The notes under the pieces are model-generated. The model saw only the letters and a program-made list of their open reading frames with translations. It ran no database searches and was not told the origin of the DNA. Source: Lojkania enalia (Eukaryota; Ascomycota; Dothideomycetes; Pleosporales). From it: a stretch of 64,000 nt of DNA. The DNA is taken from contig ML986627.1 in the NCBI GenBank assembly GCA_010094045.1, positions 55,186-119,185 of the forward strand, given 5' to 3'. Positions 13,201 to 27,005 of this stretch are shown piece after piece (the first letter of the stretch is position 1; every line of letters begins with the position of its first letter). The position numbers and the translations under genes were made by a program.

Positions 13201-15609
13201 ATTAGCAACTTTTTACGGAAAGTCTCCCCTTTAGTAGCCCTAACTAAGAAGAATACTCGATTTAACTAGAATAATAGCTATTAATATTCCTTTAACTACC
13301 TAAAGGATGCTTTTATCTTTATACTAATTCTCTAATACTTTAATCCTAAACTGCTAATAGTAGTAGAAGCTAATACGTCCGATTTTATAACAGCTAATAT
13401 ACTATCTTAGAGAGGTGCTAACGGTAAACTAAGACCTATTACCTATTTCTCTAAGCGTATAAACCCTACTAAAAGTAACTATAAAATATATAATAAGGAA
13501 CTGCTCGCGATTATCTAATATTTTAAGTAATAGAGGCCCGAATTAGAAGGTATAGTATTTCTTATAGAAGTACTAAGCAATTATAAGAACCTATAGTATT
13601 TCGTAATAATAAAGTAGCTAAGCTACCGATAGGCCTATTAGTTAGAATATCTATTAAAGTTTAACTTTAGTATTATATACTAATCTAGAAAACTTAGAGA
13701 GAAACCTAATACCTTAATTTAAAGGTTATAAGATAAGCCTATATAAAAAGAGGCTTATAGAGGTTATTAACAGATATTACTTCGTTCTAAACTATTCTAA
13801 TAGATAGAAATAGGCCAACCGATTATAGAGATTATCGACGAAAAATACTCGAATAATAATCTAATCTAAGATACCCTAAAGCTACTAAAAAAAGGAGCCT
13901 ATTAATCTAAGCTTCTAATTCTAGCTAACTATAAAGAGTGTAACAACTAACTATACTACTAAAATTAACTTATAGTACTAGACTATAATAAGCTAAAGCT
14001 TAAGCTGCTATAAGCTATCTATAACTCGCTATCTAGCAGATACCCTAGTTAAGAAAAGACTTTAGAATTACTCTAGTACGAGTATTATTAGTTAAAAATA
14101 TTCAACTTAGTATAATAATATATAGGCTGTTATTATATATAATAAAGAAGTAAAGTTTCTAGAAAGAAGTACTATAGATTATTAAAACTATTGCCTATAC
14201 CTAAACGAAGGTTTTAAGATATCTCTATAAACTTTATAACTAATCTACTAGAATTAGAAGGTTGTATAAATATTATAGTAGTAGTTAATAGGCTTAATAA
14301 GTATAGACACCTAATACTATACGCAAGAATCGAAGCTCCTAATATTATTCAACTATTCTGTTACTATATATAGGTTTACTATAGACTGCTACGTACTATT
14401 ATATCCGACTATAAGATATAGTTTATTTCTACCTTCTACTAAGAGCTCTATAGACAGCTATAAATTAATACGTATATATTAACTAGCTTCTACCTAAAGA
14501 TTAATAGTTAGATAGAGAATATTAATATAGTAATAGAATAAGTTCTCTAAGCCTATACTAGCTATAAATAAGATAACTAGGTTAAATAGCTACTAATAGT
14601 ATAGTTTAAAGCGAATAATACAGTGTTTAAATTAATAAAAGTCTCCCCGTTTCTAGCCTACTTTAGCTAGTACTTTTAAATAGGCTTTAAACTGTTTATA
14701 AGAATTTATTAACTGCTAAAATAGTCCCTAATAGTTTAGAAAGCTAATAGACTAGTTAATAAGATAAAGGATATTATAGAGTATATTAGAAAAGAACTTA
14801 CCTAGGTATAAGTATTCTAATAAGAGTATACTAACTATAAGCGCGTACTAGCCCCTAACTACTAGGTTAGTAATCTAGTCTAACTAGATACTAGAAATAT
14901 ATATATATAAAGACTGTCGAAAAAGTTTAACTAAAAGAATATAGGCCTTTATAAGGTTATTATAAAGGTGTCCTTATATATTTATAGACTAAAGCTACCT
15001 AAATTAGCTAAAATACATCCTATATTCTATATATTACTATTATAGCTAGTACCTAAGTTATCTAACTACTTGTCTAGTTAATAAGTATATAATCCTAAAC
15101 CTATTAAAATTAATAAAGAACTAGAATACCTTGTCGAGCGAATAGAAGACCTCTACTACAACTAATAGAGACGCCGGCACGAATACCTAGTTAAGTAGAC
15201 TAGCTATTATAACCTAGAATAGTACCCGGCTAGTAACTTTACTAAGATAACTGCTGTAAAAGATTACTATACTAGAAACCTAAATAAATAAGACTTAAAT
15301 ATAATATTATATCTAGATTCTTAATTAGGTGTTAAAGTCTAATCTAAGTATATTTCTAGACGCCTGTAATAATACTATACTAATATAATACTAGTAATAA
15401 TACTACTACCAATCCCTAGTATAGTACTACTATAAGAACCGAACCGATCTAATCTCTAGTATAGTACTACTATACGATAATAACCGGTTATGTTAATACG
15501 CCTGCAACCTTAACTAATACTAGTATTAATAACTACTACTTAATTATAAATAACCTAAATATAATATAAAGACTTAACTTGTAGGAGCTTATAACTAAGA
15601 AGGGGGTAC

Positions 15610-15912
15610 TATTATAGTAATACCGCGATACCTCTACACCTATACTACTCTTACTATAATACCCGAACCGGCTGCTAGTAATAACTATCAGCTACTAGCT
15701 AGAATATAACCGACTTATCTTAACCACGATGGAGGAAGGTTTTACCGACCTAGCTAGCCCGTATAGTAGTATAGATCTAGCCCCTATAAAAACCTATATA
15801 ATATAGATATCTCTATTCTTTACGTAACGTTTTAATATTTATATATAGTACGTAGTAATAGAGTTAACTACTTAAAGTATAATTAACCAACTGCGTATAA
15901 ACGTCTATAATA
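15610..15912 (+). repeat. Element A 3' LTR
   Basis: This LTR has the same length as the 5' LTR and is collinear with it; the differences are transitions. It follows a G-rich tract (about 15,597-15,607) that fits a polypurine tract. Confidence 0.92.
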
Positions 15913-17872
15913 AGTATAGTTATTAGAGAATCTATATTCTAATTTAAGTAGTTCTTCTACCTATAAAATAAGATTCTCTCTAGTTTAAGAATACTAAACT
16001 TTAGCTTTAAGCTTATATAGAAAAGCTCCTTTAATACTATAGTTATCTACTTAATAACCTATAATATAGAAAGAAGAAGCGATTTTAACCTCTTAGAATA
16101 AACTGTTAGTTTATAAGTTATAGCTAAAATAAATTTAGATTAGTACTAGAAGACTTCTAAGAGTTTATCTAAAGTAACCTATAATCTAATACTACTCTAA
16201 TCTACTCTAATATTAATATTTTATTCTACTATAATTGCTTTCTAACAGCCTAATAAGACTTTTATACCTAAAAGGTATACGACTCTAGATAATTACTATT
16301 ATTATAGTAAACTAGAATACTTTATAAATAAATATACAATCCTTAAAGTATAAGAGATAGAAGTTAAATAAGAGAAGATTAAAGAAGAAGAGTTTTTAGA
16401 CGTAAATAAGTACTATCTAGATAATTCTTAAGTAGGAAATAGAAACGTTTAAGAAAACTTTCTATTTTAAACTTAAATAGATATAACTTATTAAATATTA
16501 ATTTATTATATTTATTTAGAGGAAAATACTTCTAAATTCCTATTATTTTATATTTAAAAGGCGTTAGTATATAACTAAACGCTCTTATTAATACTAGTAT
16601 TTAAGGTTTTCTATTCCTTAATTCTATAGTAGCTAGATTACTCTCCTAAGCTCTATATATATTAATACAGCGCTTACCCTTTAAAATTACTATTAAAGGT
16701 TTTTAGGACTAAATTTAAACTCTAGTTAATAAGTATATCTATTTATACCTGTAAATTAATAGAAGAACTATCTAAAACTATTTATTTATTATTATAAACC
16801 TAGATATTTAGGATTATATTAATAGTATTAAATAGTTATATTACTTTTAACTCTAGCTAGATATAGATAAGAATTAGATTATATAATCTTTTAAGTATCC
16901 TACTACTTATAATCTATTATCTCCTCTTCTTATATAATTAACTTAGCTAGTATATAATAAGAAGGTAGAGCTAGATATCTAGCAATATAACGCTCTATAA
17001 GAAAAGAACTAGTATTAATAGTTCCGTAGTCTAACTATCTATTATATTAAAAGTCTACTAAGACTACTAAAACTATATTAATCTTCTATAGTTTATAATC
17101 TAAATAAGCTTAAAACTCCTATATACTTATATATAATAAAGTTTAAATCTAATCCGAAGAAAATCCGTTCTTCTATTATTACTCTTATTATAGCTAATAC
17201 TTTCTACTTTAATATAAAAAGGAAAGAAAATAAGTTTTTCTCTACATCTCTATATAAAATTAAGCGGCTAATTAAAGATAAGTAAGTCTTAGAGCTGGAA
17301 GATAAAGCTAAAAATAAAGTACTAGTAAATCTCTAATTACTATCTAAATACTATAAGTATTAAAATATATTTAGTAAAATTATAGCTTATTAATTACTAG
17401 AATACTATTCTTATAATTATAAGATTGTTTATATAAAACCCCTCTCTAATAGTTATAGCCTGTTATATAAGTAGAATATTAAGGAGCTAAAGGTAATTAA
17501 AAAGTATATTATAGATAATCTACGGAATAGGTATATTAAGTAGAGTCTAAGCTCTTTTATATTTCTAATCCTTTATATTTATAAACCTAATAGTAACTTA
17601 TATATTTATATAGATTATTATAAACTTAATATTCTTACTTATAAAAATATATATCTAATATTATATATAGATAAACTTCTATTTAGGCCTACTAAAGTAG
17701 TAATTTTTACTAAATTTAATATTCGCGCGGCCTTTAATAAGATTAGAATAGACTCTAGTTTTAAAGAATATATTACCTTTTAGATTTAATATAGAACCTA
17801 TAAATATAAAGTTCTATTATTTAAATTATATAATAGCCTAGTAACTTATTAGTATTATATAAATAACGTACT

Positions 17873-18132
17873 TATAATAATATAAAGAAATTATTCTACG
17901 AAAAGCTTTATCTTTTTACTTATCTTATTCTACCCCTAGTTCTACCCCTTTTCCTATCTATATATAGTTATATACTCCCTTATAAATAGTTTAGTAGTTT
18001 TTCTATATCTTTTCGTATAAGGCCTATAAGTATTAATAGAATTTCTAGGTCTCTAATCTCCTATATACTCTTATATACTTCTAAGTAGATTTATACTGTA
18101 TTTAGACCTATTATCTTACCTATACTATTATA
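17873..18132 (+). repeat. H2 5' LTR
   Basis: This 260-bp LTR starts with a RIPed TG (TATAATAAT...) and ends in a RIPed ACA (...TTATA). It is collinear with 25,917-26,176 and with the H1 3' LTR at 31,677. Confidence 0.92.
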
Positions 18133-19574
18133 TTATATAGAAAAACTTAATACTACTAGTAATAGCTTCTTTAATAATATTATATTAATTGTTTATTTAA
18201 ATACGTTTAAGTCTAAAATATATTTAATTTAGTTTAGATTATAATACTTATATACTATTATATTAAATTATTTAGTTACTTAAATAGGATCTTAAAAATC
18301 TTCTATTAACTAAAGCCTTTAGGTTTAAAACTTCCTATCTCCTATAATTAGAATTACCTTCGGAAAAGCTGCGTAAAGTATATCTAGGTAGAAACTTAGA
18401 GACTACTAATAACCTATTAGAATTAAAGGTAACCGCTAATATCTAACTATAATTTACCTTCTAATTCTTATACTAGAATTAATATACGCGTAAATTATAG
18501 TAAGAATAAGCTTTTATCTACGCGTATAGAATAACCGTTACCTTTTATAAGGGACCCTATAATAGATAGACCTCTCTCTATAGGGCTAGTAGTAAAAAAC
18601 CTATCTAATTTAGAGGGAAATTAGAGTAAATTAACCCTTAAGAAATAAATTATAATTTTATAAGAGGAGATTATACGCTTAATATAATAAAGAACTACTA
18701 GTCCTAATTAACTTCTATAAACTACTAAATCAGTACTAATAATATACTAAGAAATTTTTACAATTCTCTTAGTAAGAAACTTTTTAGCTACCTCTAAGCC
18801 CCCTTAAACCTACCTTATTAAACGTATATTTAAGATTAAAAGTTTTATAGATAGTAACAAATCTATATTTAAATAATAGTAAGTCTTAATCTTAGACTAA
18901 CTTAAGATTAATATAGATTACTATTAGATAGAGCGTATATATATAGTATTAGTATAAGGATATACTTCTAGTACTGCGAAAGGGTATCTAGAGCTAAAAT
19001 TCCTAGCTAAATTAGACTAATATTAGTTTAAGAATATTAAAGAAATAATTTCGCTTCTATAATTATATTTTATTATAGGTAATAAAGAAATAGAAGCACG
19101 ATAGGCGTTTTAAGTCCTAAGAATAAATAAGAGAGAAGTATTTCCAACTTTTAAAGCTCGCTTTATTAATACAGCTATTAGGGGATTCGTATCTTAATCT
19201 AAGTAGTTCTTCTACCTATAGGATAAGATTCTCTCTAGCTTAAGGATACTAAACTTTAACTTTAAATTTATATAGAAAGGCTTCTTTAATATTATAGTCG
19301 CCTACTTAACAGCTTATAATATAGAAAGGAGGAGCGTTTCTAACCTTCTAGAATAAACTATTAGCCTATAAGTTATAGCTAAAATAAATTTAGATTAGTA
19401 TTAGAAGGCTTTTAAAAGTTTATCTAAAGTAACCTACAATTTAATACTATCCTAATCTACCCTAGTATTAATACCTTATTCTACTATAATCGCTCTCTAA
19501 TAACCTAATAAGACTTCTATATCTAAAAGATATATAACTATAGGTAATTACTATAATTATAGTAAACTAGAATA

Positions 19575-20720
19575 ATATAGTTTATAAGCGAGCTATTAGT
19601 ATAAGCGAGCTGTTACTTTACTAAGATTCGAACGACTTAATCGCGATAATTATTAACTATATATATATATACTATAAGAAACGATAGTCTATTAAATTAT
19701 TTAATACCTGCGCTATTAATTTAGCACGTTCGAGTATTATAGCTAAGCTGTTTATAACGCCTGCAGCTCTATTAAGGCTAGCTACTCTCTTATAGCTAAG
19801 TACTCTAATTATAAATTTTCTTATTAATCTACCCCTCAACGTTATTTTGATTAATTATATCCTCACCTACAGCCTTTATTAGAATCCCCTACTTCTATAA
19901 TCGCTTTCTTTTCTGTTGTTTTTACTTTATTACTGCCTTGTTCGCTTACTTAAGGCTCTTAATTTAATTAGCTATTAGCGCGATCGAATATATTATTATT
20001 ATAATACCTTTTTAAAGTTAATTAAAGGCTATAATAATTAATATAGGTAATAAGTTTTAATATTACTAAATCCTACTACAAATTATTATTAATTAAGCCT
20101 CTAGTTCACGCGTATTACTAGGTATTTTAACCTCTTAGAGGGTAGTTTCTAGTATAGGTAGTATTAGCGTATATAGCTTAATATTAAGCTTTAATAGTAC
20201 CGCCTTAAAAGCTTGCGCGGATATTAGCTTCTATAATTAATTAATTATAGGCTGCTTTAAAGGCTGGAAGGAAGGTAGTCTTATTAATATAGTTGATATA
20301 ATCGCGTTTTAAGGCTAAGATTTTAGTACTATACTTAGCTAATAGTCTATTCGCTATAGCTCGTACGCTGTTAATTATAGACGGAAATCCTCGTAAATCC
20401 TAATTAAGGATATAGCTAATAAATACCTCCTTTTCAGTCTTTATAAGCTTCTTTAAATTCGGCTTATAATCGCGTTACGCAGCTATTCCAGCGCGTTGAA
20501 GGTAGAGAGTACTTTAAAAGTAGTAAAAAGTTGTTGCAGCGCCATTCTCGGTTAAAACTTAACCTCGATTAATAGCTAAGATTGTAAGGATAATTTGTAA
20601 TTCTTTATAGGTTAATTGCGTATTACTACGTTAAGCTATTATACGTTAATCTAGGTAGGCTGTTAAAAGTTTAGTAAGGTAATAGCTTACTTATACTAAT
20701 AGCTTACTTGTAAACTACGT
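19575..20720 (-). mobile_element. Family I Fot1-like element, internally deleted copy in H2
   Basis: This 1146-bp element has the same TIRs as the 1850-bp family-I element and TA flanks at 19,573-19,574 and 20,721-20,722, in reverse orientation. The junction near 20,335 joins sequence equivalent to about 6860 and about 7545 of the full copy, a loss of about 0.7 kb that removes much of the transposase. It interrupts the gag region of H2. It would have needed a transposase in trans. Confidence 0.88.
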
Positions 20721-23700
20721 TATTTCGCGAATAAATATATAGTTCTTAAAGTATAAGAGATAGAAGTTAAATAAGAGAAGATTGAGAAAGAAGAGTTTCT
20801 AGACGTAAATAAGTACTACCTAGATAGTTCTTAGGTAGGAAATAGAAATATCTAAGAAAACTTTCTATTCTAGATTTAAGTAGATATAATTTATTAAATA
20901 TTAATTTGTTATATTTATTTAGAGGAAAATACTTTTAAATTCCTACTATTCTATATTTAAAAGGCGTTAGTATATAACTAAACGCTCTTATTAATACTAG
21001 TATTTAAAGCTTTCTATTTTTTAATTTTATAGTAGCTAAATTACTCTTCTAAGTCCTATATATATTAATATAGCGCTTACCCTTTAAAATTACCGTTAAA
21101 GGTTTTTAGGACTAAATTTAAACTCTAGTTAATTAGTATATCCGCTTATACTTATAAATTAATAGAAGAACTATCTAAAATTACTTATTTATTATTATAG
21201 ATCTAGATACTTAGGATTGTATTATTAGTATTAAATAGTTATATTACTTTTAACTCTAGCTAGATATAGATAAGAATTAGATTATATAGCTCTTTAAGTA
21301 TCCTACTACTTATAATCTATTACCTCCTCTTCTTATATAATTAACTTAGCTAGTATATAATAAGGAGGTAGAGCTAAATATCCGGTGATGTAATACTTTA
21401 TAGGAAAAGGACTAATATTAGTAGTCCCGTAGTCTGACTATCTATTATATTAAAGGTCTATTAAGACTATTAAAACTATATTAATCTTTTATAACCTATA
21501 GTCTAAATAAGCTTAGAGCTTCTATACGCCCGTATATAATAAAGTTTAAATCTAATCTAAAGAAAATCTATTCTCCTATTATCGCTCTTATTATAGCTAA
21601 TACTTTCTACTTTAATATAAAGAGGAAAGAGAACGAGTTTTTCTCTACGTCTTTATACGAAATCGAGCAGCTAATTAAAGATAAGTAAGCCCTAGAGCTA
21701 GAAGACGAGGCTAAAAATAAAGTACTAGTAAATCTCCGATTACTATTTAAATACTATAAATATCAGAATATATTTAGTAAAACTACAACTTATTAATTAC
21801 CAGAATACCACCCTTACAATTATAAAATTATCCTTATAGAACCCCTCTCTAATAGTTATAGCCTGTTATATAAATAGAATATTAAGGAATTAGAGGTAAC
21901 TAAAAAGTATATTATAGATAATCTATAGAATAGGTATATTAAGTAGAGTCTAAACTCTTTTATATTTCTAATCCTTTATATCTATAAACCTAATAGTAAC
22001 TTATATATCTATATAAATTATTATAAACTTAATACTCTTATCTATAAAAATATATATCTAATACTATATATAGATAAACTTCTATCTAAACCTATTAAGG
22101 TAGTAATTTTTACTAAGTTTAATATTTACGCAGCTTTTAATAAGATTAGAATAGATTCTAGTTTTAAAGAATATACTACTTTTTAGACTTAATATAGAAC
22201 CTATAAGTATAAAGTTCTACTTTTTAAATTATATAATAGCTTAGTAACTTACTAGTATTATATAAATAATATACTAATTAACTACCTAGATAACTTCTAT
22301 ATTACTTACCTAGATAATATCTTTATCTACTCTAAAGATAAGGCGATATATACTATTTATATTAAGGAAGTTCTTAAGAGATTATATTAAATAGAGTTAT
22401 AAATTAATATTAAGAAGAGTAAATTCTATATTACCCGAACTAAATATTTTAGCTATATCCTCTTAAATAAAGGTTTTAAGGTTAATTTAGAAAAGGTAGA
22501 AGTACTACGCAACTAGCAGCTATCTACTATTATAATAGGTGTAAAATCCTTCTTAAGTTTTACTAGATTCTATTAATAGTTTATACTAGAATTCTTATAT
22601 ATTATAAAGCTAATTATTATATTATAAAGCTTTATAACCTCTTTTATATAGACTTTAGAATGTAATATTACTTTTAAGAAATTAAAGTCAGCCCTATTAA
22701 GTATATCTACTTTCTACTACTTTAACCCTATATTAGAAATAAAAATGGAAACTAATACCTCTAATAGAGTAGTTATAGGAGTACTATTATAGAAATATTC
22801 TAATAGAAAATAGTACCTTATAGTATTCTATAGTAAGGTTCTATCTAGTTTAGAACTGAACTAGGAGATTTATAATAAGGAACTATTCGCAATCGTTACT
22901 ACGTTTAAGTAATAGAGGATAGAACTTACTTTAATAGCTATTAGAACTCTAGTATATACTAATTATCGCTTACTTAAATATTTTATAACTATAAAAGTAC
23001 TTAATACTTATTAAGTTTATTAGACTAAGAAATTAGCTTAGTATTAGTTTTAAATTAAGTATACCTTAGGTAAAAATAATACTAGAGTAGATATCTTTAG
23101 TTATTATAAATAAGATATAGAAAATTTAAAAGTAGCTTAGATTAATAACTAATTAAAAGTCTTATTTAAACTATATTAACTTTACCCCTAAATTAATACT
23201 AAATTAGCCTAGTTCTATATTATTTAAATAATAACTTAAGCGGTTATACTAAACGTTATTAAAGGTTAAGAGTAGGTTATATTATTAAACTTTCTAGAGT
23301 TAATCGACGTATTATTATAAGAAAACTAAGCCTCTTTTATATAGGAATATATACTTCTACCCTATAAGTATTAGATAGAGAATAGACTACTTCTCTACGA
23401 TAATTACTTATATATTCTATTAGATTCAGGCTTTTATATATAACTTATATAAGAGGCTTATAACTAAGTATCCTCTATATATCTAAGTACTACTAAAACC
23501 TATTAGTTACTATTTTAGAAGTACTACTAGAAGGATATAGAAGCTACTTATAAATAATATATATAGAATTATATCCTATACTATAAAGTTTATCTAATAT
23601 AAACCTAAACCTTAGGTTTTATCTACCTACTTCCTATATTAAATTAACTAATATAGTACCTATATATTAACTTTAAGGATTTTTCTATAGATAAGTCTAG

Positions 23701-25916
23701 ATATAATTAGATTATAGTAGTAATCGATCGCCTATCTAAATAAACTATATCTATTCCCTACTATCATATAATTAATATATAGGGAATAGCTAAATTATTT
23801 ATTTAATAGATATACTGCTTTAGCTATATACCCGAAACTATTATTTTAAACTAAGAACTTTAGTTTATATCTAGTTTCTAGTCCGAATTCTATTATATTT
23901 TAGGCGTAAAGATTAAACTATCTACTATTTATTATAAAGAAACTAACGGATAGATAGAGATTATAAACAAATATATTAATTAGAGACTACGTCCTTTTAT
24001 ATCCTTCTATTAGGATAATTAGAGTTCTCTATTACCTATAATCGACTAAGTATAAGCGACTCTACTTTATATAACTATTAGAATATTCCTATATTAGATC
24101 TTATACGGATTTAAGCCCCGTTAAAGTTAGGATTAGAAATATTCTATTAATTCTATTACTACGATAGATAAATTAAATTATAAGAACGTTTTAGCTCTAG
24201 TAACTTATATATATATAGCCTAGGAAACCGTAAAGACTAATATTAAGAAGGCTTAAGATTGTATATAATCTATTATTAACTATTACTAGTAACTAATTAA
24301 TTAGTAGATTAGTAATATAGTCTATTTAAATACTAAGAACTTTATAGTTTAGAAATTAAGCCGAAAGCTATCTAATTAATAGAAGGGCCCCTTTAAAGTA
24401 CTAGAGTAGGTTAGAAACTTATACTATTTATAGCTACTTCTAGAATTGAATATATATAATATCTTTGTACTAAACCTACTATATAAGAACCCCTAGGATC
24501 CTCTATTTAGATAAGAAGCTCTAAAACTACCTACTATCGCTATTAATAGAGTAGAAGAGTAGGAGGTTAAGGAAATACTAGCTAGTAAGTTATATTATAA
24601 GACCTTTAAATACCGTGTAAAATGGGTAGAATATAATTCTAACCTAATCTAGTATAAAGCTTTAAACTTTATAGGTTCGCTTTATAAGCTAAAAACTTTT
24701 TATAATAAGTATCTAAATTGCCTAGAACCTCTAAGAGTTTTAACTAAATAGATTAAAATATATAAGGATAGTATAGAGAATATAAATTACCTAGTAGATA
24801 ATAGTATATAAAAGTTAAGTAGTAGATTTTAAAAACTAAAGTATAGGCCCGAAATTACTCCTCTATAAAATCTAAAGGGTCTAATAGTAGGCTGTTAGAT
24901 ACTTATCTAGTCCTCTTCTCTTTTACTCTCCTTCCTCTTTCTTTCCTCTAAACTCCCCTTAAACCTCTTCTACCTCGTTTTTAGCCGCCTGAGAACGTTG
25001 TAATATTAGCTTAAAGGTTAGATACTAGAGTCTTTAAAGCTAAAACCCGATAGAGTAACTTAATACCCTAGTAGAATAAAGCTACCTAGATATTAACTAT
25101 AAGAAAACTATCTTCCTAACTCTTTATAACCTAGGCTATAAGCGCTAGACTATAAGTAGACTCTAAAATAGCCTTAAAAACTACTTTTTTATTCTTTTTA
25201 TTTTCTATATATTAAGCTACTACTTATAGTTTAAGATAGCCCTAGAGGACTAAAAACTCCTCCTTATAGTAGAAGAGGATCTATAAGTACGTTAGTAGTA
25301 AGTATCTTACTAGTATTAGATATAATTTATATAGGGTTGTACTTTTTATTTTATAAGGTATAATACTCGTATTTTTTTAATTTTAGAGACTAAAAGAAAA
25401 ATATTATATACTACCTATAGGTAAATACGCGTATAGCTTAAAGGTAAATAATTTAGAAGGCCTCTAAAAAGGCTTTATAAGGCGGGTAGAGTAGTATATT
25501 AATTAATTTTTTCTATAAAGCGTTAGTAATACTTTAATAATTAATAGTTCTAGAAACGCGTAATAATATATATAGAATAGAAGTTATTATTTAGTTAAGG
25601 AAGCTTAATTAACAATAACCTAATAATATACTAAGGCTAGTAAACGCTTGTTATTATACGCGACAAAATTGTAATATTAATAAACTATTATAATAGTAGT
25701 TACTAGCTAATATATAGGTTAATTATACTTACCGTAAAAAACCTTACTTAATATTATGTTAATAAATATATCTCTATAAGTAACCGTATATATTAGTTCT
25801 TACTAGTAAATACCTTCTTAAAGAAATTTCTTTATACTAGAATCTATCTATAATAGCCCCGATTCCCTCCTAAACTAGTATAGATAGGGACTATTAGCCT
25901 ATAAGGAGGGGGGTAG

Positions 25917-26176
25917 TATAATAATATAAAGAAATTATTCTATAAAAAGCTTTATCTTTTTACTTATCTTATCCTACCCCTAGTTTTACCCCTTTTCCTA
26001 TCTATATATAGTTATATACTCCCTTATAAGTAGCTTAGTAGTTTTTCTATATCCTTTTATATAAGGCCTATAAGTGTTAATAGAATTTCTAGATCTCTAA
26101 TTCTTTATATACTCTTATATACCTCTAAGTAGATTTGTACTATATTTAGACCTATTATCTTACCTACGCTGTTATA
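25917..26176 (+). repeat. H2 3' LTR
   Basis: This 260-bp LTR is preceded by the purine tract AAGGAGGGGGGTAG and followed by the GTACT target duplication. H1 pol sequence resumes directly after. Confidence 0.93.
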
Positions 26177-27005
26177 GTACTAATTAACTACTTAGATAAC
26201 TTCTATATTACTTATTTAGATAATATTCTTATCTACTTTAAAAATAAGGTAATATATACTATCTATATTAAGAAAGTTCTTAAGAGATTATATTAAGTAG
26301 AGTTATAAGTTAATATTAAGAAGAGTAAATTCTATATTACCCGAACTAAATATCTTAGCTATATCCTCTTAAATAAAAGTTTTAAGGTTAATCTAGAAAA
26401 GGTAGAAGTACTATATAACTAATAGTTACCTACTACTATAATAGGTATAAAATCCTTCTTAGGTTTTACTAGATTCTATTAATAGTTTATACTAGAATTC
26501 TTATATATTATAAAGCTAATTATCGTATTATAGAGCTCTACAACTCTTTTTATATAGATTTTAGAATATAATATTACTTTTAAGAAATTGAAGTTAGCTC
26601 TATTAAGTATATCTATACTCTACTACTTTAACCCTATATTAGAAATAAAAATAGAAACTAATATTTCTAATAGAATAGTTATAAGAGTACTATTATAGAA
26701 ATATTCTAATAGAAAATAGTATCTTATAGTATTCTATAATAAGGTTCTATCTGGTTTAAAACTAAACTAGAAGATTTATAATAAGAAACTATTCGCAATT
26801 ATTACTACGTTTAAATAATAGAGAATAGAATTTATTTTAATAGCTACTAGAACTTTAATATATACTAATTATTACTTACTTAAATATTTTATAACTATAA
26901 AGATACTTAATACTTGTTAAATTTATTAGACTAAAGAATTAGCTTAATATTAGTTCTAAATTAAGTATACCTTAGATAAGAATAATACTAGAGTAGATAT
27001 CTTTA

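Larger units (their letters stand above)
9954..15912 (+). mobile_element. Element A: full-length Ty3/Gypsy retrotransposon (chromovirus), RIPed
   Basis: This 5959-bp element has two 303-bp LTRs and a 5-bp target duplication AGTAT (9949-9953 and 15,913-15,917); it interrupts the gag part of H1. Remnants in order: a gag region with a CCHC zinc-knuckle-like stretch near 11,213-11,275 (one Cys pair and the G-H pair visible), a protease-like site near 11,610, a reverse transcriptase near 12,600-13,150 (P-F-G/S-L-A-N-A and a Y-I-N-N-I-L-I-F-S degenerate YxDD box), RNase H/integrase, and a chromodomain-like tail near 15,090-15,260. A purine tract precedes the 3' LTR. Frames are full of RIP stops. 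Confidence 0.93.
17873..26176 (+). mobile_element. H2: full-length Ty3/Gypsy chromovirus nested in H1 pol
   Basis: This element has 260-bp LTRs at both ends and GTACT target duplications at 17,868-17,872 and 26,177-26,181, inserted in the reverse transcriptase region of its relative H1. Without the nested family-I element it is about 7.16 kb. Remnants: gag about 18,550-20,750, reverse transcriptase about 21,800-22,500 (Y-L-D-N-I-F-I-Y-S box near 22,300), RNase H, integrase about 23,300-24,100, and a chromodomain near 24,540-24,720 (aromatic K-Y-R-V-K-W-V-E-Y core). About 1 kb of noncoding sequence and a G-rich tract precede the 3' LTR. RIP has destroyed all frames. Confidence 0.93.
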
